A stretch of DNA of 64,000 nt from Apoda limacodes (taxonomy: Eukaryota > Arthropoda > Insecta > Lepidoptera > Limacodidae), in the NCBI GenBank assembly GCA_946406115.1, contig OX291542.1:1822959-1886958 (forward strand). Reading direction: 5' to 3'. Under the pieces are notes generated by a model. It worked only from the letters and a program-made list of their open reading frames with translations. It was not told the DNA's origin and searched no databases. Made by a program: the position numbers and the translations under genes. This document shows positions 1 to 10,189 of the stretch, one piece after another. How positions within the stretch are numbered: position 1 is the first letter of the stretch; every line of letters begins with the position of its first letter.

Positions 1-1008
1 TACTCGCAGGTCAGGGATGCAACATTCCATACTAGCGAGGATTGTCTCAGTGACTGCGGCTGCACATGTTGGACATCAACAAGTCAACATACATTGCTAT
101 ACAGATGTCAGTACTGAAGGCGCTTATTACACGGGTCGAGCAAGCATCCCTCGTTCCGTTGTGGAGGAAAAACGTGAAGAACTTGTGTCTGAAATCGAGA
201 TCACTCTGTCCAAGGTCTCTGACTGGGGACGGAAAAACTTGGTCCGATTAAACCCTACAAAGACACAAGTCTGCGCGCTCACCACTAAGAAAACCCCATC
301 TCCAAGAGCATTAGGATCCTTGGTGTTGACATCTTCGGCGTTGTTCAGTTCCGAGATCATCAAGGACAAGGTGAAGCTGGCGTCCAAAAAACTTGGTGTA
401 AAGGAGTCGGGGCAAAGGATGCTGCTTTACAAGTCGCAAGTCCGGCCCCATTTGGAGTACTGCTGCCATCTCTGGGCGGGTGCAACCGGATACCAGCTTG
501 GCCCTTTTGACTCGGTTCAACGACGGGCTGTGAGAATTGTCGACGATTCCAAACGCACTTGCGGTATCGAGCCCTTAAGTCTGAGAAGTTTTAGTCTAAG
601 TGAGGAGAGACTTTGCCTCCCTGTGTGTGTTCTACCGCTTGTACAATCGGTTGTGTTCTGAGGAATTGTTCGAAATGTTGCCCACGGCTACTTTCTATCA
701 TCGCACCGCTCGCCATCGGCAGGGAATTCATTCTCTCACTTTAGAACCGAAATGGTCGCATACAGTGCGGTTTTAGAGAAACTTTCTCCCGCGAACGCTT
801 TGGTTGTGGAATGAGTTCCCAGCCAAGGTTTTCTCCAAAGACTAAGATATATATAAGAAGTATGGGGTTTTTCAAGAAAGAAGTTATTAGATTTCTGAAG
901 GGTCGGCAAAGCGCGAGTGATACCCCTGGTGTTGCAAGCGTCCATAGGCTACGGTGACCGCTTACCATCAGGCCGACCGTAAGCTAGTTTGCCACCTTAG
1001 TGGTATAA
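1..1008 (+). mobile_element. LINE-A copy 1: 5'-truncated Jockey/CR1-type non-LTR retrotransposon, dead
   Basis: This is the 3' part of a non-LTR retrotransposon reverse transcriptase (RT) gene and its 3' UTR. Recognisable blocks in order are the region after the catalytic box, the thumb region with LLYKSQVRPHLEYCCHLW (about 420-475), FDSVQRRAVRIVDD (about 507-550), and the C-terminal stretch with HRTARH (about 702-720, in another frame). The catalytic Tyr-Ala-Asp-Asp seen in the copy at 14.6 kb reads Tyr-Thr-Asp-Val here (about 98-109), so the enzyme is dead. At least two frameshifts follow, near 590 and 640. The 3' end is the family signature 'ccaccttagtggta' plus an A-run. Similar copies lie elsewhere in this window on both strands. 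The first ~65 bases, to the left of the homology, are not recognised. Family assignment is from RT motifs; the exact clade is not resolved. Confidence 0.85.
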
Positions 1009-1560
1009 AAAAAAAGACACACACACTGAATACGTACCCAGCAAAAAGAATCAGAATAGATGCAAAAGTAAGAATGGAGAATAACTAAACGTATTCGCAT
1101 TTAAAACTATCAGGAATATACCATGTGTTTTTGTTTTTTGCAGAATGAAAGAAGGCTCCTGATTAATATTTCAGAAGAAGCGCATTGGAAGACCCGATCA
1201 CATTGTTAAACTAATGTACAACTAATTGTAGAAGTTAAACGAGTGTATTGATTGGTCTTGGGTATGGAGTGTAGGCGAGCCCAAGATTTAGGGACGTTTT
1301 TGGGAAAGATAATTTCCAGATAAAAATATTAAACAACAAATCTGAAAATATTTCAGGAAAGTGAATAGAACTTTGATTAGGTACCTATTCTTATTTTTCA
1401 GAAATCTTGAAAATGTTGATCTTATTTTATTTAAGTAATTACATGAATACATTTGTACATACATTTTATTACATACATGTACATTATTAGTTAAAATAAA
1501 AAGTGAATTATAAGTGCAGCAGTGTTATCTCTTAACGGAAAAGAATAGGTATGCGTACTA
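1009..1560. other. AT-rich intergenic DNA, nothing recognised
   Basis: No open frame, known motif or clear repeat was seen apart from short A and T runs. The stretch separates two LINE fragments. Confidence 0.5.
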
Positions 1561-1564
1561 GATC

Positions 1565-1655
1565 AATTTGGAGGAAGCAGTTGAATCAGGGGGTCATACC
1601 CTCTGATTTGAAGACTTCTACAGTAAGTCTATAAGACATTAAAGGTGGTGAGTGT
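1565..1655 (+). pseudogene. Tiny non-LTR reverse transcriptase relic
   Basis: Reading forward, about 20 codons give KQLNQGVIPSDLKTSTV. This matches the block just before RT domain 1 of Jockey/CR1-type elements (general form: G-x-I/F-P-x-x-L/M-K followed by a Val-Ile-Pro strand). It ends in a stop within a few codons and has no partner domains. It is too short to assign to one of the other LINE families here. Chance similarity cannot be fully excluded. Confidence 0.4.
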
Positions 1656-1682
1656 TTAATTTTGCCTAATATTAACGACTGT

Positions 1683-1722
1683 AAAAAACACACACACGCA
1701 CGCAGACACACACACACACACA
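1683..1722. repeat. (CA)n microsatellite
   Basis: Interrupted run of CA dinucleotides with a few CG interruptions. Confidence 0.85.
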
Positions 1723-1916
1723 CTAATATTTTATATTATCGTATTCTTTGATTTTATTCTACTTAACATTGGGACGCTAACACCTCTAGCTCTGTTTCTG
1801 AGGTGGGCGTTAATGTTTACAACACAGTTTCGTAAACTACTGTAAGCATTATCGTGCTACAATATTTTGTTACAAATTAATGCTCCCAATATGTACCAAA
1901 TTAAGATTTGTATTGA

Positions 1917-2275
1917 GTGAGGGTCACAGGGACAATAATCAAAGTGTGTCACAGTGCTATCAATCAATGAGTGTGTGACACAGGGCTACTGAACAAAGAG
2001 TGAGGGTCACAGGCATACTAATCAAAAAGTGGGGGTCACAGGCATACTAATCAAAGAGTGGGGGTCACAGGTATACTAATCAAAGAATGGGGGTCACAGG
2101 CATACTAATCAAAGAGGGGGTCACAGAAATACTAATCAAGAAGTGGGGTCACAGGCATACTAATCAAAGAGTGGGGCCACAGGCATACTAATCAAGAAGT
2201 GGGGTCACAGGCATACTAATCAAAGAGTGGGGGTCACAGGCATACTTATCCAAGAGTGGGGGTCTCAGGGCTACT
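1917..2275. repeat. 29-bp minisatellite, about 12 copies
   Basis: The unit reads roughly 'gtgggggtcacaggcatact' followed by 'aatcaaaga'. The first three copies are divergent and the middle ones nearly identical. Several copies have lost 1-3 G from the G-run. There is no coding potential across it. Confidence 0.9.
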
Positions 2276-3135
2276 ATTATATTCTTTTTGTACACGGTTA
2301 AATACAAAGAAATTAAATTAAACTAATGACAATTACACGTTTTTGTACAAAGGCGCACTTATCACATTATGCGATTTCTTTTAGTAACATTTGGGTGTGT
2401 TATGTAAATTTGGTGAGAAAACATTAACCAGTAGTGTCTATATATTAATAAGTTATTATATATTTAATTTGGTGTAAAAAGGAAACATAAAATATACATT
2501 ATACGAGTACTTTAAACCTACATAAAATACTTTATGTATTTTAGATAAATAATAATGAAATATTTATACATACTTACGTGGATAATTATATTTATATATA
2601 TATTTTCAAATTGGCGTGCCTGGCCAAATTCAAAATTATGACGAATAGCGAAAAGTATTTAAAGGAGTCTTGGAATCAATTTTAATAAAAACTGCAATTG
2701 CATCACTGGATTTTTTAAAAAATCAATTACTATAGCCAGAAATCGAACCCGATCATTTAAAAAAAAAAAACACTTTCTGTATTATTAAACCATTCGATAA
2801 GGAACGAATACTGGGAAGTAATGACATACGGAAAACTTAAGGAAAGTTTCGGATTTTTAACAAATTACTTTTTTATTTTCCTTAGGGTACAACCTGCCTA
2901 TTAAACCTTAACTGATTAATTGTTCGATATAATGGCCATTGTTCTAAATACAAAGCTGGATTCGACTCTCGAGGATCGTACTGCAATCAGCATCACAATA
3001 TTATTCATTCCGTTTAGAATATTTTCCAAAGGATCGTTTCAAGTCTTCAATTGCGTTATACGTGTCTTTGTAGATTTTGTTTTTTACATTACCCACAGAG
3101 AATTTAATCTAATGGGGTAAGATCCGGTTACCTCG
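2276..3135. other. AT-rich DNA with a possible minus-strand SINE B-box relic near 2738-2760
   Basis: The minus strand at about 2738-2760 reads 'gggttcgatttctggc', which resembles the RNA polymerase III B box plus following bases of lepidopteran tRNA-derived SINEs. No A box is visible beside it. The rest of the interval holds no recognised feature. A short open frame at 2920-3120 has no similarity that I recognise and is treated as chance. Confidence 0.3.
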
Positions 3136-3139
3136 CTAC

Positions 3140-3342
3140 CCGCGTCACGCAGCGCCATCTAACTATTACTAAGCGAAACAATAATATATTTGTTTGTTGG
3201 AAACGATATTCAAAGTTAAGCAACTGGATGGGTGACCGCTTAGCACACTTTTTGTTTTTGTTTGTGATTATAAATTACGTAAACGGCGGTAGGTACGGAA
3301 CCCTCGGTTCGCGAGTCCTACTCGCACTTGGCCGGTTTTTTC
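3140..3342 (+). mobile_element. SINE with a 5S-rRNA-like internal segment, copy 1
   Basis: At 3215-3243 the sequence reads 'gttaagcaac' directly joined to 'tggatgggtgaccgc'. These are two blocks of eukaryotic 5S rRNA with the intervening dozen or so bases missing. The 3' part, 'gtaggtacggaaccctcggt' then 'gcgagtc...actcgcacttggccgg', ends in a T-run and recurs at 34.5 kb. The upstream 70 bp (3150-3213) recurs in inverted orientation at about 33,176-33,250, so the SINE may have inserted into, or been built with, another repeat. The 5S origin is a sequence observation. Activity is unknown. Confidence 0.65.
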
Positions 3343-3560
3343 GCTTACTTTGGCCTCTAACCGCGAAAAAATATTAAATATTAAATAAGTACAATCGTAA
3401 ACAAAAACACTTACTATACGAATTGTGCCAGGTTTGATTTCTGCACTCTTCTGATGGTTCTTGGATTAGGTGGTAATGGATGATGAAGAATTAATCTCGT
3501 AAAGTTCTCACGATAGAGAATCGGTCAAAAGTTATTTGCTAAGATTTTTTTTTAATCATT
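3343..3560. other. Unassigned AT-rich DNA
   Basis: No recognised element. Confidence 0.4.
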
Positions 3561-3564
3561 GTTT

Positions 3565-3835
3565 ATTTCTATTGTCAGTTGTCAAACTAGAAAGGGCTCT
3601 ATATTTCCGTACTTAACTCATGATCGTAGACTAGTAGTTTCTTTGTAGAAATAATACATCTGTTCAAGATCTGTATTGTATTTCGGATGACAGCTGTCAA
3701 ACTAGAAAGGGTTATATCTCCGTAAACATTTATTGTAGACTAGAAGTTTCTTTGCAGAAGTGATAGACCTCATCAAGATCTTTATGATAGGGGATAATGC
3801 CGTTTCTAGTTTGACAGCTGTCATCCGAAATGAAG
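3565..3835. repeat. Tandem duplication plus inverted third copy with a perfect 28-bp inverted repeat
   Basis: A unit of about 115-120 bp, from 'gtcaaactagaaaggg' through 'gactag.agtttctttg.aga' to 'tcaagatct', occurs at about 3577-3690 and again at about 3696-3795. The block 'tttcggatgacagctgtcaa' plus 'actagaaa' at 3681-3708 is then repeated exactly in inverted orientation at 3802-3829. The arms could fold into a hairpin with a 93-base loop. No coding capacity was seen. It is probably a fragment of a fold-back or MITE-like element. Confidence 0.8.
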
Positions 3836-4174
3836 ATTTTGATGAAATCTATCAATTCTGATGTAAAGTAAAATTTACAAAGAAAATGCCCGCGGGAGTA
3901 ATGACACTGTTTACGAGTGTGATAAAAAACCTATCAACGATCTAGTTACAGTCCTGCTGGTAGAACCAGGGACAAAAATCATTGCCCTTGGTTACTACCA
4001 GTCGAACTACGCAGTTGGACAACGGGCAAAGAATGTCAAATGGAGCACATACATTTTTTTTTTACAATCTTAAATTTTTTTGAGTAAGTAAATCCAAACA
4101 AAACACTTGTATTTTGTTCAATATAACAAGTGTGAAATATATGTTTATTGATGGAGTATGTAACAACGCTATAG

Positions 4175-4509
4175 TGGTGTCATGGGGACTAAAAAATCCC
4201 CTTGACACCAACAGTGGTGCGAGTCGGTGGTGTCACGGGCCCTAAACGTTATATTGCATACCAATGAAGTGAAACTTAGTATTTTTTTTTAACTTTCAGT
4301 GACCTGTAAGCCCGCTGTAAAGCAGTGGGTCTACAGGGTAAAATAATTACCTGTGGTCCCACCAGTGGGGCATGGCGGTGGGTCCACGGTTAAAACGCGG
4401 TTTTCTTTAACTTTTAATTACCCGTAGGCCCACTGTCAAGTAGTGGGTCTACGGGGAAAAATAATGACCTGTGGTCCCACCAGTGGGGCATGGCGGTGGG
4501 CCCACGGGT
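4175..4509. repeat. Array of five consecutive imperfect hairpins
   Basis: Five stem-loops follow one another, with arm pairs 4175-4187/4198-4210, 4303-4317/4323-4337, 4349-4363/4377-4390, 4421-4434/4442-4455 and 4467-4481/4495-4509. Stems are 13-15 bp with 1-2 mismatches and loops of 5-13 bases. Hairpins 2+3 and 4+5 form a direct duplication of about 118 bp. All stems share cores of the type 'ggtcccacc' or 'gcccact'. The first sits apart and has a different core ('tggtgtca'). The array is GC-rich in AT-rich surroundings. No ORF crosses it. Function is unknown. Confidence 0.8.
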
Positions 4510-5830
4510 AACACGCGGTTTGTTTGTGCTCTTTCTCAAAATACGTAGGTCAGAAGTGCAAGAGACAATATTGCTAATTCTAGTGTAGGTATAGAAGTAG
4601 CTATAGGTGCATTATAAACAGATCTTAAATTTTACACATATATTTTAAAATGTATCTAAATAAAGCAGAGAACAAAACCCAGTATATTTATAGTAAGTAC
4701 TCATTGTTTGTAGGTAAGCGTAAAAATGCAAGAAGTGCACCTGGTAATGTGTTTCTTGTTCATCACAATAGAACTGACCAGAAGGGTTCCGTTTCGCTAC
4801 TTTCAATTTCAGTTTAACAACATAGAGCAACGAAACACCATACAAACATACATACACATATACATACATACAAACATACTCAGGGCGCGTCCGGATGCCG
4901 AGTTGCTTTATGCTCAAAATTTCTAATTATAAAGAAAATTAAATAAAAAAATATTGTAACAGGTATTTTTTCATAAAGTTAAGGAGTTTTTAAATATATT
5001 TTGTCTGTATTTGAATTACGTGTATGTAAATACATATACTGACACCCTTTTTAATGTGGACACCTACATGCCTCATGTTGGCAATACTACTATAACGAGA
5101 AAAAAGACACGTTTGCGCAAAACTATTTATCAGGCACTATGATAAAAATGTTGCACAAAAATTTGGGGTATTGTGACCGAGTCCGATTCGCACTTAGGTT
5201 TTCTGCATCGGGAAATACACAAGTTAAGCAATAATAATGAAATACATATCGACTCATCCGTAGTTTTCAGTAGAGGTTAGAGAAGCTGTTGACATGTGTA
5301 ACTTTTAAACGGTGAGTCTTGACATTTTGAATTTTTGATATGTTGTAACAACGCCCTAGCTTAGTTAAATGCTATGTAGTGTAAGTTTTATTTCCTTTTA
5401 TTTCACGAGAAAGTGAGTTCCTTATAAACATAGGACGTTTTATGGCGGAAGAGCGGGGGTTGATTTCCGGAATCGTCTAAATTAACTGACGTTTTATATT
5501 AACAAGGGTAATTTTTTGTTGGAATTACCCGTACCTTATGAGTCCTTCCTATGTGAATAACCTTCTTAAAATATTTAAACATAATGTTAGCCATATTATA
5601 ACTACCCTCCCATAAAATTAAAATTAATAAAAATATATGTATTATATATTATCGTTTATTTATCAAAAAATCTCAAAATAGACAACAAAACCATTAAATT
5701 ACAGCAATCACATCACAGTTAGGTACACTTAGAATTTACTGGCTTTAGCTTACTACCTATTTGAAACAATGTAGGACACGTGCATAAAGAAATTTAATGT
5801 GCAATTTTAGGCCTGAAGTCGATCACATTG
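4510..5830. other. AT-rich DNA without a supported gene
   Basis: Short open frames near 4.65-4.93 kb on both strands are rich in Tyr and Ile codons from 'catacatacatac' repeats, so I do not consider them genes. The octamer 'aggacgtt' near 5429-5436 is the reverse complement of boxes repeated in the intron at 8.8-9.1 kb. Confidence 0.4.
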
Positions 5831-5832
5831 CT

Positions 5833-5965
5833 GCATGCAATCGCGGCTTTTTCTATTCAAGATAGACTGCAGACTGCACATGTTTCCATTCTTGACATTA
5901 AAGAGCCGCGACTGCAGGCAGCAATGCAGTCGACTGCAGCCGCAGGCAGCACTGCGGCCTGCAGT
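5833..5965. repeat. Imperfect inverted repeat rich in CTGCAG
   Basis: The left arm 'gcaatcgcggctttttctat' (about 5838-5858) is mirrored by about 5889-5922, which on the minus strand reads 'gcagtcgcggctctttaatg'. A second, shorter set of complementary 'gcgactgcaggc' and 'gcctgcagtcgc' motifs lies at 5908-5970. The dense hexamer CTGCAG and GC content stand out from the flanks. It may be the end of a MITE. Confidence 0.55.
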
Positions 5966-6515
5966 CGCTCTCGGACTTGAACCTTTAAACTTTGCATTAC
6001 ATACCTATAGTTATAAAATGAACAAGAACATATTTTTTCCAAATAACATAAGGTCATTATAATTTTACCCATCAAGCATCGTGACCTAGACGAGGTTCTA
6101 TACTTAACAACAATTAAACTTTCTTAGAGACATAATAGCTAAGACTTAAAATAGTAATTAAATGGCATATCATATCACAGCATGGTAACTAGTAACTAGG
6201 TAAACTACACGACTACGGTACGGACTTAAATGAGCAGACTTAAACTTATAAATGTACATTTATAATATTGATCATAACTAAGGATAATAAGTACGCGAAG
6301 ATAATTCAATTTCGCACTAAATACTTAATTTAAAATATATCTTTTAACAAACAGCCTTCATAATATTAAAAAAATCAGTCTTACGTCGTAACAAACCCTG
6401 GACAAACAAAAGATTACTTCATTGAGTACTTATTTTAATTGAATGTCGATTCGCTAAATCAGTAGGAAGAATTTGTCTCTAATAAAAGGAGCAAAGAAAA
6501 TATCTAAAACATTTC
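5966..6515. other. 3' flank of the 6.5-9.3 kb gene, nothing recognised
   Basis: AT-rich. No clear polyadenylation context can be singled out and no open frame is supported. Confidence 0.4.
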
Positions 6516-9325
6516 TTACTCCGATAGGTCATCATTTGATTCTTCAGAAACCTCAACAGTTGTATGATGTGGCAAAGAGTTAAAGAATGGATGATACTCT
6601 AAGCGGCAACTCTTACTTCTGAGCGGCACATATCCATTAAATCTTTATATTTATTATAGTTTTAGCTCAGTTTGTACTGAATTCCTCGTGTTACCTCAAA
6701 TCACTAAAATATTATAATCAGGATGAGTCAGGTCATATTTAAAAAACAATTTGTTAGGATCACACCGTCTGCATGAACTTCTCGAATGTTACTCCAGTTA
6801 ATCTTTTTTCCCTTAATGTCCTTCATCCAAATTTTATTATTTACAAGACATTTGAAGTCAAACATGTCATTCTAGGTTACGTTTCGGACAACATAGGGCT
6901 CTCCTTCATTCTTGGCCCATTTGGTTTGAGAAGCTCTCTCGATGACAGCGTGAACACTGTCCCCCTCATTTTGGGTGTGTCCCTTCTGTAAAAACCGGTT
7001 TGTTATGCATATATTGAACTTTTTGCGGCAAAAACGTACAATAAAAATACAAAGCGGTTACGATTCTGGCCAGCACAATTGTCTGACCAAAAGCGAAACT
7101 CTTTGACCCCTTGGTCAACATTGGCTTGGATAAAATTTAAAAGGCAACTGCTAACCTCATTGGCGCCACGTTTTGCCACAGATTCATCCCACATATAGCA
7201 GACAGCCTTCCTTTTACCCATATCAAAGACCGTAAAGTTAAAAAAAGATAGCTTCCTCTTATAATAAAATATGCTAAGATTGCCATGAGGACACTGTAAT
7301 ACTTTTTCAAAATCGAACACAGCAGTAACCATGTTTCCATTTGACTCCTCGGCGTCTTTTTTATCCTGGCTTTTTAAATCCCTTGCGACTTTTTTATTAG
7401 TCTGGTGTTGTTGAAAAGTTTCTTTTGCTTGGTCCGTTGGATTCTTTTTCATCCGGAAAACGTAACATTCGTCGCACTGATCCTTTTTGGGGATATGGAA
7501 AGCTAGATTGAAACTTGAGTTGACAATGTCACGATATTGGCGTTCTTTATTAGCTTTAGAGGTGTATTTTTCGGGGTCGAACCAATCAAGATACAATTTA
7601 AACATTTTGGTAATACTTAAGTCTCCTTGTAGGTATAGCTTTTGGCTATTCTTGCGTATATAATGCGATTCAACAGGGACAAATGCCCTAACATGGTCAC
7701 AAACGCTTTGTTTCATTGAATCATCTATAACAATTTTATGATTGTCGTGGCGACCCCGCCTGTCCTCCTCTAAAATATATTCCATCATACTTCTTCCACG
7801 CAGTCTTTAAGATGCGAGTAGAAACGGCAAGAGTATTGATAAACATAGTTTGGCATACTTGAGTTTTCTCGCATTGAGAGTCACTAGAACCTGTGATCAG
7901 TGGCATATAATATTTAAAAGAATGTTTTCTATTATTAGGAGTATCTTGATTTAGACATCTTTTCTTCTTCATTTGAAGGGAATATTTAATGATGAAATTC
8001 CACTGCATAGCTCGATCCTCCAATTGCCAAAATTTTGTGAAGCAGTCTAACCGCTGTTGGTGACATATTTTATCACGGCATTTGCATGATGGCCCCATCG
8101 TTTTTTCATCTACGGCTTTTCCCTTTTTCGTTACATATTTTTTACCTAGGTTCTTAAGACATTTGCGTTTATTTGGTCTGTCCATTCTTTTGGGCGCCTC
8201 TGTCGTTTTCTAGTTGTTTTAGGAGACACGGTGTGATGGCTTGAGTGCGAAGTAGCAGGTGAATTCATGGTGTGAAATGACGACGAAGAGATCACGGAAG
8301 AACTATCACCATGATAAGGGCAGAATGTGTTATCGCAGATCGAATGGACATTAGTAGGAGACGGCATAGGAGTTGGCACAGACAGTTCACAACTAAACGG
8401 AGTAGATCAGTGGTCAGAAACTTCTAATAACTCTTCAAGCTGTATTAAAGGTGAATTTTCAAAACTTGAAGGCACTTCCAAAGAAAATGTACTAGGTTGG
8501 TTGCTATAAACATCCTCGGCAGACTGATCAGGCATGTCCATTATTTTAATGCAGAACTTCTTTCCATATATCCGATAGTTTCTGACTGATTTCTTCTGCA
8601 CCAGGAGGCAAAGGTGACGTTTGTTGTGTAATGCCGTTGTCATCAACATTCACAACTGAAATAAAAAAACTGCAAAATTATTATTATAGTTATTCATAAA
8701 ATATCATTTATAATATGTATGTAGCAAAACAAATGTAAACTAGCAATTGATTTAACAATTTAAATAAAAATCGTTATATTTAAAGATGTTTTTTAATGAA
8801 CAACGTCCTTACTAATTTCATTATGCCAGGAACAACGTCCCATTTTAGTATCGAACTAACAAAGCGTACCATAAATTTCGTAAAAAAACGTCCTATATTC
8901 ACATAAAACGCTTAGAAGTTCAGTAATGTTCGTATAAAATCGTCCTAATGATTCATAATGTCTATTATTTACTCTTTATTATTACAGAAAAAATTACTAC
9001 CCTATTAATAAGCATTAGTATGCCAATAATATTTTTGCACTAAAATGCGTTTCTACACATCTGCGTCAAAAAACGTCCTATGTAAAAATCGATCGCCCAC
9101 AACTGTTTACTGAGACAAATAAGCAATATAGATACAATATTTAATAATTTAAAAACTTAATAGTGTTTATCACGAAATAATACAACTGAAAATCGTCAAC
9201 TTACCATCATTAACACTGGCTATTTCGTATATAGCATGAACATTTGAAAATGATGAAGTAAGCTTAGACCTTTCTGTATTTTCTTTAAGCATAACGTGAC
9301 ATCTCTTAAAAAATGTTTTTTTCAT
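6516..9325 (-). pseudogene. Decayed two-exon gene of the DUF7869-like insect family (putative RNase H-fold, transposase-related)
   Basis: Exon 1 begins at ATG 9325 and ends at 9205 with donor GTAAGT. Exon 2 starts at 8655 after a pyrimidine-rich acceptor ending TTTCAG, and the two exons join in phase. The protein then shows a basic segment with NKRK and GKKYVTKKGK (about 8.1 kb), a Cys pair KCRDKICHQQR, the block EDRRGRHDNHK (about 7740-7770), a likely zinc ligand stretch DQCDECYVFRMKKNP (about 7450-7480), then TAVFDFEKVLQCPHGN, FWSDNCAGQNRN and KGHTQNEGDSVHAVIERA. The acidic residues in the last three blocks could be an RNase H-type catalytic set; that is inference. The C-terminus, with EYHPFF, stops at 6516. 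Breaks are a frameshift near 8550, TGA at 8407, frameshifts near 8180, 7770 and 7010, TAG at 6872 and a shift near 6750. I know the family as multicopy in insects; its function is not established to my knowledge. Confidence 0.75.
8656..9204 (-). other. Intron of the DUF7869-like pseudogene, with repeated ACGTCC boxes
   Basis: Bounded by GT at 9204-9203 and AG at 8657-8656 on the minus strand. On the plus strand it holds five CGTCC boxes with AT-rich context (near 8803, 8836, 8889, 8941 and 9074). It is otherwise AT-rich and non-coding. Confidence 0.6.
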
Positions 9326-9394
9326 TCAAAAAACTATACTAAATATTAAATATTTTTTTACGAAAAAAAAACTTAGCGCATGACACAAGAACAC

Positions 9395-9500
9395 CCGATT
9401 TCCAACAAACAGCGGCCGGACTCATAGAGGAAACGCCGGACTGACGAACGGACGCGGCTCCCGCGCCGCCCCCACTCCCCGCACGCCGTCTGTTGATCAC
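9395..9500 (-). promoter_or_regulatory. GC/CpG-rich segment upstream of the DUF7869-like gene
   Basis: About 100 bp rich in CG dinucleotides (for example 'gacgcggctcccgcgccgcc') lies 70-175 bp upstream of the predicted start codon, in otherwise AT-rich DNA. The position fits a promoter or 5' UTR. No TATA box or initiator could be chosen with confidence. Confidence 0.35.
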
Positions 9501-9580
9501 TTTATGCGTTTTTTTGAGCTAATGTCAGATAGAACGTTATTCGATTCTATATTTCCGAAACGAAATAAGATACAAAAATT

Positions 9581-9874
9581 TTAAAAACGCACGTCTGTAG
9601 AGTTCTTGTTTCTTATCTCGTCTAGCTATTTAAAAACGCACGTCTGTAGAGTTCTTGTTTCTTATCTCGTCTAGCTATTAAAAAACGCACGTCTGTAGAG
9701 TTCTTGTTTCTTATCTCGTCTAGCTATTTAAAAACGAACGTCTATAGAGTTCTTGTTTCTTATCTCGTCTAGCTATTTAAAAACGCACGTCTGTAGAGTT
9801 CTTGTTTCTTATCTCGTCTAGCTATTTAAAAACGCACGTCTGTAGAGTTCTTGTTTCTTATCTCGTCTAGCTAT
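9581..9874. repeat. 49-bp tandem repeat, 6 copies
   Basis: The unit begins 'ttaaaaacgcacgtctgtag' and ends 'tctcgtctagctat'. Copies start at 9581, 9630, 9679, 9728, 9777 and 9826 and are almost identical, with single-base changes in copies 3 and 4. The uniformity suggests recent expansion. Confidence 0.95.
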
Positions 9875-10180
9875 TTAACTTGTTTTTGCTCCATGATCAC
9901 ATCGGACTCTGTTCTACGGATAAGTTGATAAGTCGATATGTATAATAGAATTTTATTAACTAGGTATTTATTTTTAATCTCTAGTTTATAAGTGTAGTAT
10001 TAAGTAAATATATTTATTCACTAATTATTATTAGATGTTAATTCCGTAAAAAACATATAATAATAAATAAATCAAAATTGTTTAATATCTTAAAAAATGT
10101 CTGTAATTTGAGGTTCGTGGAGGTAAGTTCCTCTGAGACCCTGTGCTTGACCTTTTAGGTTCTAAGGAGGATTACTGGAT
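9875..10180. other. AT-rich DNA, nothing recognised
   Basis: No feature seen between the tandem array and the LINE-A relic. Confidence 0.4.
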
Positions 10181-10189
10181 CCGCCGAAG

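Noticed and set aside
3215..3243. Functional 5S rRNA gene
   Set aside because: Only two blocks of 5S are present, joined with a deletion, and the flanks are SINE-like. A complete ~120-nt 5S unit is absent.
4175..4509. Baculovirus-type homologous-region (hr) origin
   Set aside because: The hairpins lack the roughly 30-bp palindrome with a central EcoRI-like core typical of hr elements, and no other viral genes surround them.
4645..4926. Two overlapping frames of 66-90 codons on opposite strands
   Set aside because: They overlap a (CATA)n tract and share no similarity with known proteins. Opposite-strand openness points to composition bias.
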